From positions 5,642,001-5,706,000 of the forward strand of contig NC_061473.1 in the NCBI RefSeq assembly GCF_022581195.2: a stretch of DNA of 64,000 nucleotides. The letters are read 5' to 3'. The first letter of the stretch is position 1, and the number at the start of each line of letters is the position of its first letter. Under the pieces are notes generated by a model that worked only from the letters and a program-made list of their open reading frames with translations, was not told where the DNA came from and ran no database searches. Position numbers and translations under genes: made by a program. This document shows positions 27,101 through 42,100 of the stretch, piece after piece. This DNA is from Helicoverpa zea. Lineage: Eukaryota > Arthropoda > Insecta > Lepidoptera > Noctuidae.

Positions 27101-30100
27101 CCTTTAGTCGAATATTTGCGAAGTGACCTCTGATTGGACACTAATAAAAATTCTTTCTTATTGATATTCTTATTCCTGTTGCCTTAGACGGAATCTTTAT
27201 TCTTCTCCACAAACTATCGGTCAGTTAATGACATTTTCCAAAAATCCCATTATCGGCTGGCTTACAACTGTTTCCAATATTTTATATGTGTTGTTTTGCT
27301 TACTAGAGATAGAAACTCTAGATTCACATACATTCACACTCCTCATAGGAATTTATGGGATGGCCTCGTATGGGACTGTTTTCAAAATTCTATCGGTCGT
27401 TAGACAACCTGTGAGACCTCAATTAATTTATAAATTACGTTACCCCCCCAAGAATAAAACCATCACAGCGGAAAACATACATCATTATATCGTCTAGAGC
27501 TAATAGGTAATACGTATTTCCTCTCTATTGAGGTAATATACATGCAGAAACGTCAATGGGAACGTTATGTCTACACCGTGACGCAACAGAACCAGTCTGA
27601 CTGACATAAAGGTCTTTGACATGACCACGGAACATTGCGAATGGGAAATAGGATCCTGGTTATTATTTACATTATGTAAAAAATTCTAGGTACACCATGA
27701 CTATGAGATAGTTACAAAAATGCCGGACAATTGGAGTGCGAGAAAGGGTCGGTCACCGAGAGTTATGAAGTATTTCGTACGTATGATTGGTAATACTTAG
27801 TTGAGAAATCAACTAATGTGATCTTATACTGGTTCCGTTTTTCCCTTTATCCTAAAAACTTTTCCCTTCTTCATCAAAGGCGTAGATTAATTTCTAATTT
27901 ATTAGTCTGGAACTTAACATTTTTTTTTATATTTATATAATACAGTAGTTTGTGGCGTTATTTACCTTTCTTACCTTGCCTTTTTGACCTTGAGGGGCGC
28001 AAATTATTCACCCTTACCTTTTAGGCAAAAAAAACACTCAATGTCATTGTCCTTACATCATCATTAAACGAAGACTAAGTCAATAAAGGGTGCCTTCATA
28101 GATGTGAAAACTTGGGACCCATCGACCATGTCCAAATAGAAGGCAATTCTTTGTTTTATATTTTCAAACAAAAACATTACACGTTATCTTAACAAAACAA
28201 TATGCAAAATAAAACTTTAAATAATCCATGGCCCTAAATAATATTTGTACCAAATATGTGAAGCGGCCCATTGACCCTGAGCGCAGTAGGCTAAATTACG
28301 CAATTTGGGTCGTGGAAGTACAAGTACAAACGCAAATGTTCTGTTAAAACGTTAATTACTGTACTTCCTACTTTAATATCAATTAAGTTAAAACCATTTA
28401 TATGTTGTTTAAGTAATGGACTAAGAAAATATCTTGTAATTTCTGCTCAGATCGGAACTTAAGTAATAAGACCAATTTGTTTAAGTAATAATCTACATTT
28501 GGGCCATGGAGGATGTCAATTAAATAATACCCTCGGGCAGCTAATTAGGTATAAAGTTTCGGCGATTATCGATAACATCTAAATGCCAATACCGATGGCC
28601 GACACATAAAAAACTTATATCTCGTATCGATCGATACATACGTTGAGAAAAAGCCGGTTTCTTGTCCTGCACAAAAACTGAGGTAGATGCAGAATCTGCA
28701 TGCAGCACGACTTTGACATTTAAATTAAAATTGTATTGTTTTAATTATTACGTTTTGCGAAACGTTACCTTGCATGAATTTATACATGACGAAACCATTG
28801 TTAATTGTTATAAGACTAACATAAATGACCGAAGAATTCCGTATGTATGTAGGTTATCAAATAAAAGGGACAATCGGCTGTTGTTATTCTTTTTCTTAAT
28901 GGATTTAGTACGAGTTTATGTAGATCAACGAATTCTAGAACGATTATTCAACGAATTAGCTGCACAATACATTATGATCATGTATCAAGTTCTCGTGTTA
29001 ACGTCAGACTGCAATTAACTCAATTAACTAGAATAGAAAAATCATCTCCGCTACTGCGTAACACCGGAGCATTAACAAAAAATTATACAGCTTATTGGTT
29101 ACAGATCATAAAACCGAAATAATTGTGTGTCGAGAAGTTAGCGTGTTCTTCATTGTTGGCTCTAGTTAAATATGAAATCAAGTTAGACTTACCTTTGTTA
29201 TCCCCGAGCAGGGACTTGGCGGAGGGTGCGAGCCCGAAGGGGGCCTTCGGTACTATCGCTGCGCCCTTGTTTTTCTCAAAGAGCGCTTTGCGTTCCCTCA
29301 AAGTCATTTCGGCGGGGTCCTTCGCCTTGGGACTGCCCGCCTCGAACATCGCCGCCTTAGACAACACAGAACTCCTGTCAACACTGCCGTTTATTTTGGG
29401 CCCCAACTTTTTCACTAGCGGCGATCCCTTCTCGGGCGCCGGCTTGTCGTCCACCGGTTCCGGTTTTGTTTGTTTACAATCATCACTTGCGTCATTTTCG
29501 TTGTCGAGTTGCACTGCATTCTCTTTGTCTTTTTCACTTTCACATTCGTCTTCCGTGATAACGTTGCGCGGCGGCGTGGGTGCCTTGTATTTCTTGATAG
29601 ATGGTTTTTTTGTGACGGCCGTGTTGGCGGGCGAAGGGGCCACCATTGTCGCCATGTTGGGGGCTGAATCGGCACTGGGGGTTGTCGCGCACTTCGGTTC
29701 CTGTCGGTCGGGATCGGCGGTTTTCGTGGTGAATTCGTAGACGAGCCGCGATTGGCTGGCCGAAACCCGCCGGTAGCCCTCGCCCTCCTACGATTGGACA
29801 ATGGCTGCGTAACGCGAGGGGTGAGCACGTGCTTGCATTTCGTTTATTGATACGTTTTATAGCAGTGGCTGAATTCGCGCGGTTAGTTTAACTGGGTTAG
29901 ATTAGCGTTAAAAGGGTTTGCAGCGAAGTTGCATCACGTATGTTTGCGTAAGATGCTGTAATGAGTTGTAATAGGTGGGTAAGTAAATAAATAGATCTGC
30001 TGAGTTGAATGAACGTGTGTGGTGTGTCCGTTAGGTGCGGGGTCGTGTGAGCGCGCGTGATTCCCGTGCGCCGGGCTGCGACTGACTGCCTGTCTGCGGA

Positions 30101-33100
30101 GGGCCGCCACACGTTAGCCCAGCTGATAATTATATTTTGACGCATCGCGTTGTTTGATGCAACGCAACGGCTTTGTGTTATTATAATTATTGAGGAAATA
30201 TGTGTCATTATTTCGGCCGAACGCTATGTTATGAAATTATTTACAATATTACCTTTGTACACGTTGATAATCACGTCTGGGCTATGACCTGTGGCCATCA
30301 GAGCGTCAATTTGGCAGAGAGATTTAAAATATTGATAAAATAACTTTTAGAAAAATACCAAATAGAATTTGAAATTGGATTTCAGATATGGGTGAGCACC
30401 TCAATAGAAAATAATTTCTCGGAAGAGAGATTAGTTTCGAGGAACTTTCAGTAAAACCGTTTATAGACTCGCTGACGGAACATTCATTCATGTCTGTAGC
30501 GGCCAGGCAGCGGCTTCTTTGCCGAAGACTAGTCCGTGCCGGAAACACTAATGACAAGACAATTTACTTGAAACTACACAGATATATCTGAGGAACCGCT
30601 AAAAAATCATGCATTTGGAAGTTGAAAAAGATGTCCAAGGAAGTATTACATTATCCTTGTCATATAATATTGCGTAACTCTTTGCTGATCTGGCTTCATG
30701 TTTAGGGTAATACCCCAATTTTGTATTGGCAAGGTGAGAAAAATAAAAGGACAGTACCTATTCTAGAAGTAATCATACAAAGCTTCTCCTGTCAGCTGAT
30801 TAAAACATCTGTACTTACTTATGTCGAGCTACCAGGTGTAAATTCTACTGCAGCTTGTAAACCAGACGGTTTATTTTAAAATTTACGGATTTTTGCTCTT
30901 GATACCAAAAAAATATTAGAGAAAACGTCAAGTAATTCACAGAATATTACTTTCAAATAAAAGCGGTAATTAAAACCGCATGCAGAGGATAGTTCGCCTT
31001 GAATCTGTATTTTTTATAGGTACCTATAGCGTTATTTTAAAATCAGACTTTTGGGAAGGTACTGGCAGGGAAACTTTCAGGGAATGTTTATGTCAATAAA
31101 AGTCCTAGTCTGTCAGTTATATTTGGGGGAAGTCCAGACCGGGCACAAATGTTGTAAGTAGTACCAAAGTAAGTAGTTGTAAAACAACAAAGTTATTAAT
31201 ACTAAAAAAAAAAAATACTGGGTAGGTACATAGTGGTTGTAGTTAATACTATGATATTATTACGAATTTATTGATCGCCACTTAGCCGTTAATATTGGAC
31301 TTTGGAGGAGGAGATTAAAAGTTTTGTAACGACTATGTCGACCTCGCAGCTTTAGATTCGAATAGAACTTGTTTTTAGATCTTTCCATTATGGTCGTTAA
31401 TTTAAAAAAGGATCACTAAATTAAACTTAATATTACCTCTTGATATGAAGTTCATGATATTTTTGCCAAATAATGATTTAATTTAATAGAAACCTCTAAG
31501 AAGTTTCAATTAACCACAAGCTAGCTAGATATAGTTTCTGTCGATTTATAACATAACTAAAGTTACAAAACGGTTTCCACTTACATAGGTATACAACTTG
31601 AATAGGTACGAGTAAATACGGAAAATTGTGCTTACCTACACTTGAACGTGTAATTAGAGCTGACCAAAATAAGCAATTATGATGCAAACACTACGGTAAC
31701 AAACCGCAACGAAGGACATTTTAATATAATACCTACTTGCCTATAAAGTATCTTCTCTATTTCAAATTACTATCTACCTATTAAAAATCTGAACAGAATA
31801 GAATAGATCTGAAAAGATCTTTAAAGAATTTTCATAGTAAGATAGCCTTTTTTATTATACAAGATTATTTTCTAGTTTTTCGTTCGAGACGAGGGGAAAA
31901 CCGCAAGAGGCAGGCCAGAATTGTAAGTAGTCAAGCTTTTTGCAATTGACCGAAGTCCAGATTCCGAATTCTGAGAAATCCTACGAGGAAGCTGTACACC
32001 ATAATTCAAATAACAAATGAATCAATAAGAACGAATGTAACAAGGAAAACTAAAAATACAAATAAACAACTTGGTACAGGTTCAATAGTTGCATCAATTA
32101 TAGGAAAATATAGTGTGGAAAGCGTCTTTAAGAATGCTGGTATACCACATACGCCGTTGTCTCTACGAAACAACGTCTCAAAAAACAAAGTCAAAGTCAA
32201 ACAAAGGAAGATGGAAGTCGGAATAAAAGAGAACTCTTTAAGAGTCTATAATAACTTCAAATAAAAGGGCCAAGCTGATTGCGGGCCACTTTATCTGAAA
32301 AGCAAACACCCATTTAAAGAAAGGGGGAGGGTTATCCAAAAATATCAAACGCCACACTCCTAAATTGACCAGAGCCTATTAACCAATTCAGTGTGTTCAA
32401 GTTTGGGAGCCGAAATTGTGATAGACATTCCCTTTACGGTCAATGGCAGCTAACTATTGAAGCTGAGTAGGGTCGACACAAGTTAATTTAGAACTTTCCG
32501 AATAGTGTCAAGTGGTTAGTTAAAGGTTTCTAGGAGATGAGTTTTACGACTTCGAGAGACCTGCAGGCACACTTTATTAACACGACGACCTGTCAGGTGC
32601 GAGAAACACTATTTACTTTCTAACTCTTTAATTTTCAATTAAATTAATTACACAGCGTTCGCATTTTGCACAATCATTTGAATAATTTTAGCGAGCGCAA
32701 TGACTAATGTTTCACCGGTCCCTTCAAGACTAATTTATTCTGATGTAATCTCGCACGTCAGCCAAAATTCTTGACGTCTAGACCTTCAAAACTACAAGCA
32801 TTATCCGTCTAGTCTAGCCCAAGTTCGATGCACTCAGGCAATCAATCTTATAAAGGCTTTATAGAAAAAACCGCCCGATTCAAGCCGACCGGTAAATGAT
32901 GCGCAAAAACTTGGTTCAACAAACTTGTACCAAGACCACAGAGCAAGATCTACATTTCAATAAAGATACAATTAAACAAAAGGTCTTTCAACATGGTCGG
33001 GTTGCAGGGAAGTGAGGCTGTCGTAACAATGATGCAATTTTATATAAAAAACCACGTTGCGACATAAAAGTTGCGGCAATTATCTGTATCGGGGTGTAAA

Positions 33101-36100
33101 AACATAGTAAATCCACAGCGTTTAATGCGTCCACGGTTTATGTGCTGTGGGCCTATGTTTACGATAGCAGATGGTAGTTTCTGGAAACTTCGATTCTCCG
33201 TTAAGCTATAAAGGCAATCTGTTTGATGGCCAGCTCCTAACGTTTGTGTAATTCCTGCTGTCTGCTAACTTTGACAGATTTAGTGCGATAGCTTTTAACA
33301 TGACGGATATTCACATAATTGTCAGTTCTGGGTCAGGTATTTACTTTGGCTCCTCCTGGACTCAGAATGGTACTGTATAAGGAAATAACTAGGCTTATTT
33401 GGATTTTAGTATGCATATTGAAAGCTAAAGGGATAACTAATGGAATTGAACTCATTAGTATCACAGACTTATTCATATTCAACACCGCCTTTTGTAGGGT
33501 GCTTAAAGCAGTCAAGAAGAAAAATTTACTACAAAAAACTTTTTTACAAAAAAATTAAACCGACTTCCAAAAACACTAAAAAGCAAAAAAAAGAAACTAA
33601 TTTTAGGTGCATCGGCCTAGAAGTCGGTGTCTAATGGATGTTACTGAGTTAATTTTGCTACCGACTTCTAGACCGATGCACCTAAAATTAGTTTTTTTTT
33701 TTCTTTTGCGTTTTTGGAAGTCGGTCTAATTTTTTTGTAAAAAAGTTTTTTATTAACAGCTTTTCAGTGATACAAATACTTGTCACTATCCATATAAGTG
33801 GAAAGTTCTCATCAATACAAAGAATATAAGCCCAAATACGAGGTAGTTTACATATTCTGTTATCGAGTTCCCTCGACCCTCTCTGGTCTCCATCATCAGG
33901 TCAGCTCCGAACCTTCACTGTTGCAAAGGTCTAGTTAATTCAAATAATATAAGCCCAAACACGAGGTAGTTTACATATTCAGTTGTCGAGTTCCCTCGAC
34001 CCTCTCTGGTCTCCATCATCAGGTCAGCTCCAAACCTTCACTGTTGAATAGTGCTTTCAGGCATACGCCTGAGTGTCAAGTTTTTATCTTATGTATGCCT
34101 ACAACTTTCGAAGGTTGCCCTCGATTTCTCAGGGTTTCCATCATCAGATCCTGACCTGATGACTATGGGACCAACTGGCAGCTATTCCGCGTCGAACAAA
34201 AAAGAATCACGTAAATCGGTCTATAAACCTCGGAGTAATCGATGTACATACATAGAAAAAAAAAAAAAAAAAAAAAAAACATACCGGCCGAATTGAGAAC
34301 CTCCTCCTTTTTGGGAAGTCGGTTAAAAATCTATCAGAATCATATAAATATAACCCCACATAATAAGCAAGCACTATAAACGCGAACCTGCTAACAGAGC
34401 GTAACAGTTATAGCTTACTAAGAATTCCCATTATTGAATTACGTTTGGCCGATAAGGGGTTAGCGCTGAGTTTTTTTGAGTTCAGTAACTAACACGTGCA
34501 ACTAATTCGGCATATAAACTAATGTGACCTACTTAAAATTGTATTTGTTATACCCCGACCGATATAGATGAAAAAATTTACAGAAAATTAGCTTGCGTTT
34601 CTCATACAAAGTGGTAAGTTTTATCGTGCTCCTCCATGTAAGTATGTTTTCGTACCTATTTGCGATGTCATGCCTCATGTTCAAAGAATTTGACACATAA
34701 CAACTGACCACAGTGTTCTTCCCACAAACTAGGTACTCTGTCATTTCTACACAAAAGTACTATCAACATAAAATAAAACGCACGAATCAAACCACCATTA
34801 CTGTTACAGCCTTTTTATCGTCCCACTGCTTGGCATAGGCCTCCGATCACATGGATTCCTTACAAATCGAACAATATTTCACAAGACACAGCCATCACGC
34901 CATGAAACCCAAACAGATCACCATAGTGACCCATATAACGGCTACACGGAAACGTAAACCGATGAACATGATGACATTTTAAGCGACTGGCGAGATGCGT
35001 GTTTAGATCGCACGCGGAACTCCCGCGCATAGCACAGATATGCAGGTACAAATAGAAATGGGTTTCCGTGGATTTTGAAATAAACTGTTGTGGTATGTTT
35101 AGAGAGATTTATGTAGGGAAGACTGGAGTTTTGGGATGTTCGGTATTTGACTAAAAGATGAATGACGGGATAACGCCAATTTAGAATTACGGAATCAAGA
35201 TCCATCATAACAAATGGAATTCCCACCAGAAATCCTTGTGGTCTACGCCGCTATTTGTGAGCATTTAGGCACCTTTTGAAACCTATTAAATGTGAAGAGA
35301 AGTATTTTACCTATAGTTTAGTGGTTGGTCACTACCTTAATTGCTATGAAGAATTTAAAAAGGGGACCCCCCCTCGGGTTGTAAAAAATGTTCCTTTTCT
35401 CAGCAATAATATTATCCCAAATGGTCTTCCTATCATGAGTTTATCACCTGCACAATAGCAATTTATCACCAGCATCCAAGGACCCAGACATAGAGAAAAT
35501 TATCTATTGTACTAGTCGGCCGGCACCTTGAATTGACAATGTAAATAAAATCACCATACAAAGCAAATGACCCTCGTATTTTATTATTATTTGTTGAATG
35601 ACAAATTTGAGTTTATGCTTACTGATGAACTACATTAAAAATTTTGCGCCATAAAGCAATAAAAATATCCGAATCTCTCTTCTCAAAAACAGTTGTAAGA
35701 ACTGCAAAAGTTTACGCCATAGAGTAGTAACTTTTTAAATGTAAAGTACTAAATTCTATGTATTACAAGTATCGGTCGTGAAATCCAGGTGTCAAAGTTG
35801 AATGTGATACATGAACCACTCAAATATTATCCTTATCTAAATGGATCAATTAAAGCGATAATGAGATCACGTGAAATGGACCACACGTCATGTTAGAAAT
35901 GGCATATCTATTATTTTTTTTAAGTTATATTTAGCATAAAGGTACCTATGCAGTCGAGTACTGAAAATAATGCAAGACGGGACTGTTAATAAATAAATGG
36001 CGTAGGTATTATTTCCATACGAAAAATAAAATCTACATACCCTCAAAAGATTTTGCGGTAACACACTCAAGTCTGTCTCAGAAAAATAATAAAATTTCTT

Positions 36101-39100
36101 CAGGAACAAAGGGGTGCAGAAAAACAATTCGTCAAAAGCGCTTTTGAAATAATATGAATCGCGTAAAGCGAAACAATAGTGACTCGAACGCATTTACGAT
36201 GTCATTATGCGCCCTCAAGCAACGAGTCGAAAGAATGCTCCTGCGCAGATTTTATGCGTCAACCTTGGAGGCAGGGATGCCAGCTTTTTAATATTTAAAT
36301 TACGAGCTTATGCATCTTTAATTTATATGCAAAAGTTGGGGACAGCACTTTGAAAGCTTAGGAAATACTTATACGATTATTTCGAAGCGTTATTAGAAAT
36401 CGCTTGAAGAGCTGTGAAGTCGACAACTATTAAAGTCACCTCTGACAAACTCCTTTTGCAGTATTTATTATAGTATCCAATAACTTTTCTTTTACGCAAG
36501 ATTTCCCTATGCTAATTCACGCAGCCCTTTAACCACAAATTCGGCACGAACACAAACTCTTTTGTCGTGAAAGGCCACCCAAACGGTCGGGCGTCGTCAA
36601 ATAACTTCAGCTTTAAATATAGCCGTAAAAGATCAAAATAAGTCGTAAAACTGTACACCAAAGGGACAAAGGGTGGCGACGGTTTTGATATGGCGGGAAG
36701 TTATTTTTGGACTGCTCAAAATGGAGTTTTGTTAAGATATTTTATGCTAGGAGTTGAAAGTTTAATTAATGTAGCTTTTGAAGTGGCTGATGGTGTTATG
36801 AATACTTGTGAGCGTCTTGGAAACTAGATTTTAAAGAAATAAATGACTTCTGCTTCGAGCCCAGAGCATTTGATGGTAACTAATGACAATGCTGCAAGAA
36901 AAGTTATGCCGGAGAAGTTTAAATGCACAAGCTGCCGAAAAATTGAAGTATTTTTATGGCAATTTTGAATCCACAACGCTGGAGTAGGAATAAACGATAA
37001 TGCATTTAGTAAGCGTTTTATTATCAAAAACCATTAATAAGTAGGTCAAAAAAGGAGACCATGGTCTCCCGGTAAGTAAAAATTAAAAGCTTTCAAAAGG
37101 ATACCAAGGTTCCATAAAAACTTTTGTTAAGTACTTTGCAATAACAATGTTAATTTTGTTCGCTATATGTTTTGCATACATTATACATGTTGGGCTTTGG
37201 GGGAAAACCAATTGGCAATAAGATACGGAAGTTGGCAATACACATAAAGCTCTTTCATTAAGTTTATACAGAGAATGAAGCTATCTCACTAAAGTTAGTA
37301 TCTGGGAACGAATTTACAAACGAAGTTTTATTTCACTTTTTGATATTCAAGTTTTTATTGCAATAGAAAACTTGATTATTCATTATAAGCTACATAATTA
37401 CAACAACGTATCCACTTCTACAGATAAAAATGTATTTATGAAGTGAAGCCCTTATAAAACAGCGTTGTAAAAATATTTGAAAATCTTATCAGATAAATTT
37501 TGTTGAATGAAGGACAAATATGTAGTAAAAATTACCTTCACGGACGTTACAAATGATGTCATATTTTATTGACATCTCATCGAAATATTCGAAAAACTTT
37601 ATGAGACCTAATTTTGTTGAAATCTGTTCGATAATCGTTGTTGTTTTGACCTTAATACCAGTGTGACTAGACATGCAAATAAGATAGGTCGGCTGTAGAC
37701 AACAAAATAGCTTGTATTAGTATGCCATGCGGGCGCCATGACAAATTGATGGTACACGACGCGACTGTAATCCTTGATTATGTTGGAATAGAGAAATGTT
37801 TGGAGCTTCATTTTGATTATGTGGTATTGACATAATAATCATTTCATGGACGAATTATTTTCGCAGCTTTTAACGAAATACGTGGCCTAAAAGGTAAGAA
37901 TAAAAAGTGCTTAAGTTTTGAGATAGATTAACCTTCCTAATATGGTGGGGTCGGTTTCCAGTCTCGTCGGAAGCAACTGAATACCAGTAATTAACATGAT
38001 GACACTGCCTATTTGAAATCCTCAACCAAAGCAGCGGTACAGTTTTAGAAGGATTGGAGGCAAAGATCTGAACATTTAATTCAGAAAAAGAATAGCTGAC
38101 ATGTATTAAGGACAAACATACTGAACAAGCTGATGCTATAAGCAGGATAATCTTTTGGCAATCCAAAAAAAAAAATACACAAAACAACTACTCCATTAGA
38201 ATGAAGGTCGAGTCAATACTGAAATCTGTTATCCACTGATAGTAAAGCGTACGATTCTATCGTAATAAAACTCATTACGGTTTAACATGTGACTGTGTGA
38301 CATAATCAATACCTTATTTACATACTATAGTGCAGTTATGTTATCCTACTAATAGTAGTTCCTACTTTGTGAGAAGTGGTCGGGCCCCTATTTTTTTGAG
38401 ATGGAAATCATCAGCTGCACTTTCGTCGTGCAGCAGTCTCAGAAGCTACAGGTGCAAGGGGTGTCACTTTTACAGACTAAACCCATATTTATTCCTTCTG
38501 GAGCCCTCTGTGTACCAGGGGCACCCGTAACTCTTTCAAATGATCACGCAGCCCCCGCAAACTTCGGCCCTAAAGGGCACGAAAAGTAAGATTTGATATA
38601 GTATATCATACTATTGTGACCGACCTTTCAGAATCTACCATTTATCTGTATTTGGTCCATGACCCTTTGATGTCTTTTAATGTCCTTGACGTTTGTAAAA
38701 TTGCTACAATGAATATTAATTGGTAAGAAACTAAGCCTAACTTAAATCCGGTAAAACACACCCAGCGCCTTCTAAAAAGATCGGAGCAAAGACACGTTAC
38801 TTGGCAAACATATCTATTTGATGAACAACGAAAAAATAGCAGGCACTACCTTTTCATAATAAACATGGTTTGTGAATAAAGGACAATGCTCATGAAGTAT
38901 GAGAATAAAACCCAGGCCCGGTGCAAAAGAAATGTAACTCAAAATATAGGTAAAAATAAGTAATTAAATATTACATAGGGGGCATCATCGAAATCAGTGG
39001 CTATATGTTTGAAATTGCTATTCGAAGTTTAACATCTGCGCCACATTGCTTCTCGAGATTTTAGAGGTAACATAATGTACTAGTAAAAGGAACAGTAAAC

Positions 39101-42100
39101 AGATACAGTTGTGGTTTAAGAGTGTACATAATGACATACTTATGGCAACTTCTTCACTATTCTACCTGCTTTTACAAGATACTAGGATGATAGAACTAAA
39201 ACACAATATGAATGTACTTTACATTTTAAAGCTTGTTCGCCGTGGTCTGGGTGTTTCAATATGTATTATATGTAGCTATATGTAGTTTATCAGTTGTGTT
39301 GCACCCATAACACAAGTTAATTAATAACTTACCATGGGGCTAACCGACCGTGTGCGAAAAGGTGTCCCGACATTATTATATTATATTATACATATATTAT
39401 TACATCGAATTATCGCAGGTTTGAATTAACGCGAGTCGACTGTATATTATATAATCATTACGCTCAACAGTCATCGATTCCCTATTTCTAACACGACATG
39501 ATCCAAAAATGTTGCGGGATGCGCGGACTGTTCCTCATGTCTAGCCCACCCTAAGTAATATAAAACGCTCATGACGTGGGCGCAACAGCCCAATGTTCTC
39601 CCATGAATACAGGAGAAGCTCATTATTTGCCATATTACCTGTTTGCTGTTTCAGATAGCACTTTAATTTAAACTATAAATCCCAGCTGCTCATGTTACCC
39701 TTGTAAAAAAATCAATTAGCAATTTCACACATATAGCCATTGATTTCGATGATGCCTCCTATGCAGTATTTCATTACTTATTATTTGAGTTACTTTTCTT
39801 TTGCGCCGGGCTTGGTTTTTTTTTTTAGCATTGTCCTTTAAGATTAAAAATATATGTAGAGGTACATAATTAATTGTGTTTGTTTATTAAAAGTGTAAAT
39901 GATCATTGATGCAAAACCGCTGTAAAACCCTACGAATTCACCACGAAACCGTATTCGAAACCACGAGTTTTACCAAAAACCTTTTGTTAAAACATAACAT
40001 GGACACCCGTTACCATTTCACCAATCATAGGAAACTGAGGGTTGGTTAGTAATTAAAACTAAATTGTTTGTTGTCTATGGATTACATCAAAAAAAGTATT
40101 TAATGTAATATAGACTTTATTCTTTAATAGGATGGAATGAATGAGGACTGGGAGGGGACTGAGCTATATGCAGACTGCTTCGAATAGCATTTTAAAATTT
40201 ATTTGTACTTTTGTACTAATCTTATTGTGATCTAGCTAATAATATAATATTTCATGAACAAATAGCTCATTTATATTAATTAAGGTAGTTTTAGAGGACA
40301 ATTAAATGCATATGCAAAATTTCAAAACAATTATCATATTCGATGCATCTAAAGCAGTCCACATAAGGTCAAATATCATATAAATAAAATTTAATAACCA
40401 AATTACTGACTTACCTTGTCCCAAAAAACTCATACTTCAATTTGTATATCATTTTTTTTTTTTAATTATAATATCTTCTTCAATTTCGTAAAAAAAAATC
40501 AACCTAGATATTGGAAAGTCACAAACATATGGTCCAAACAAAGTTTTTCAAGTATAAATGCTAAAAGATTTAATAAATATTATGTAAAAGGGTCTTACAT
40601 GCTATGTACTTACCAATTCGGCTACAATCTGCTTGCCAAGCCGCTGACACTCGTTCACTGAATTCGAAGGTTTCGTAAATGTGTGTGAGTTGAACTGTCT
40701 CTTGGGCTGTGAACAATATAAAGATAATTTTATATACACAGACAAATACGTGTTTCAGAGGGCATGATATACTGTAAATGCCGGCTGTCAATTGAACATT
40801 TTTGGCAGTCGTTACGGGTAGTCAGAAGCCAGTAAGTCTGACGACAAGTCTTACTAATGGGGTTGCCTAGGTTACTGGAGTCAGCTACGCAGTCGCTCCT
40901 TATAAAACACTGGTATTCAGCTGCAGCCGGTTAGACTGGAAGCCGACCCCAACATAGTTGGGAATAAGGCTCGGAAGGTGTGTGCTGTGGGCAATCGCCA
41001 AGGAAAGAATCTAGACAATTTTTTTTTACTATATTTGTGTGTCTCTTTATTTGTTGCAGGTGATCTCCGAAATGGCTAAAACGATTTTGTCAGGACTTTC
41101 ACTACCCAACAGCTGTTGTAACAAGGACTAACTTACGCCACTCTCGAGTGTTGGAAAGTTTCCTTTGGAATGCGAATGAATGCGCGAATAGCAGTTAAGT
41201 TGTTTGTATAAAACTGCGAACCTCCTTTTTTTTAAAGTCGGTTAAAAAGAGTTACAAACCTGTGTAGCCTTGACGGTGGTGTCGAGCACTTTGTTAATAT
41301 CCTTGAAGGAGTTTATGGACACTTCCAGGGTAGATGCGTCCAGTTTATCTAGCTCGTTGGTTTTAGGCAGCGTCTTAGCTTTCTTGTTGTTGTCTGGTTG
41401 CTGCAAGTTGTTACAAACTTATGTTATCTGCGCTCAAGTTATTATTTGTTATCTACATTAATATTACAAAGCTGAATAGTTTGTTTGGACGCGCTAATCT
41501 CAGGAACTACTGGTCCGACTTGAAAAAATCTTTCAGTGTTAGATAATCCATTTATCGAGGAAGGCTGTAGGCTACTTTTTATTTGGGTTCGTGCAGTTTC
41601 CCACGGGGAGCGGGAGAAACCGAAGGCGGAAGCACAGCATCATACAACATACATCGGCATATTGACTGTTATAGTATAAAAAAGTCGCTTTTTCTGTCCC
41701 TTTGTATGCTTAAATCATCAAAACTACGCAACCGATTTTCATGAGGTATTTTTTAATAGACAGAATGATTAAAGAGGTACGTTTATATGTATAATAACAT
41801 ACATTAAATAATCGGAAAATACTGTTATCCCGTGCGAAGCCGACGCGGGTAGCTGGTGAATTATAAAAATCAAGTTACTACACAACACTTACTTGAGTAT
41901 GATGAGTCAAGTCATCTTCCCAGTTGTTGATCTGGTCAGCCAAAGCTGCTAGTCTACCGAACTTCTTCTTCCCGTCCTGTTGGGGACGAGGCTTGGGCTT
42001 CTTGGGTTCAGTCTCTGATGGTGGAGTGGCTGATGAGAACTCCAGTTCTGTGCGGTGGACCGGTGATGAGAGGGTTGGTTTATCTGGAAAAGACAGGGGA

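Larger units (their letters stand above)
16816..29192 (-). other. anillin intron 7 (12.4 kb)
   Basis: The largest intron. It holds a (GT)n-like tract near 16898, a foldback-family end at 19975, the hAT MITE at 21454-22448, and a LINE tail ending in (GATT)n at 23646-23667. Long AT-rich stretches (about 24.7-29.1 kb) show nothing I can name; the 118-codon plus-strand frame at 28662 looks like chance. Confidence 0.65.
29788..40613 (-). other. anillin intron 6 (10.8 kb)
   Basis: Contains the foldback/tandem composite (33536-34330), a dispersed repeat at 38340-38590 and the truncated SINE (39230). The first several hundred bases after exon 6 and the 30-33 kb segment are AT-rich with no gene seen. 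A small missed exon joining exons 6 and 7 cannot be excluded. Confidence 0.6.

Noticed and set aside
28662..29018. 118-codon plus-strand ORF in anillin intron 7
   Set aside because: No recognisable domain, AT-driven composition, no splice or promoter context; likely chance.
29123..29740. 205-codon plus-strand ORF
   Set aside because: Antisense shadow of anillin exon 7, whose minus-strand frame has matching splice phases.
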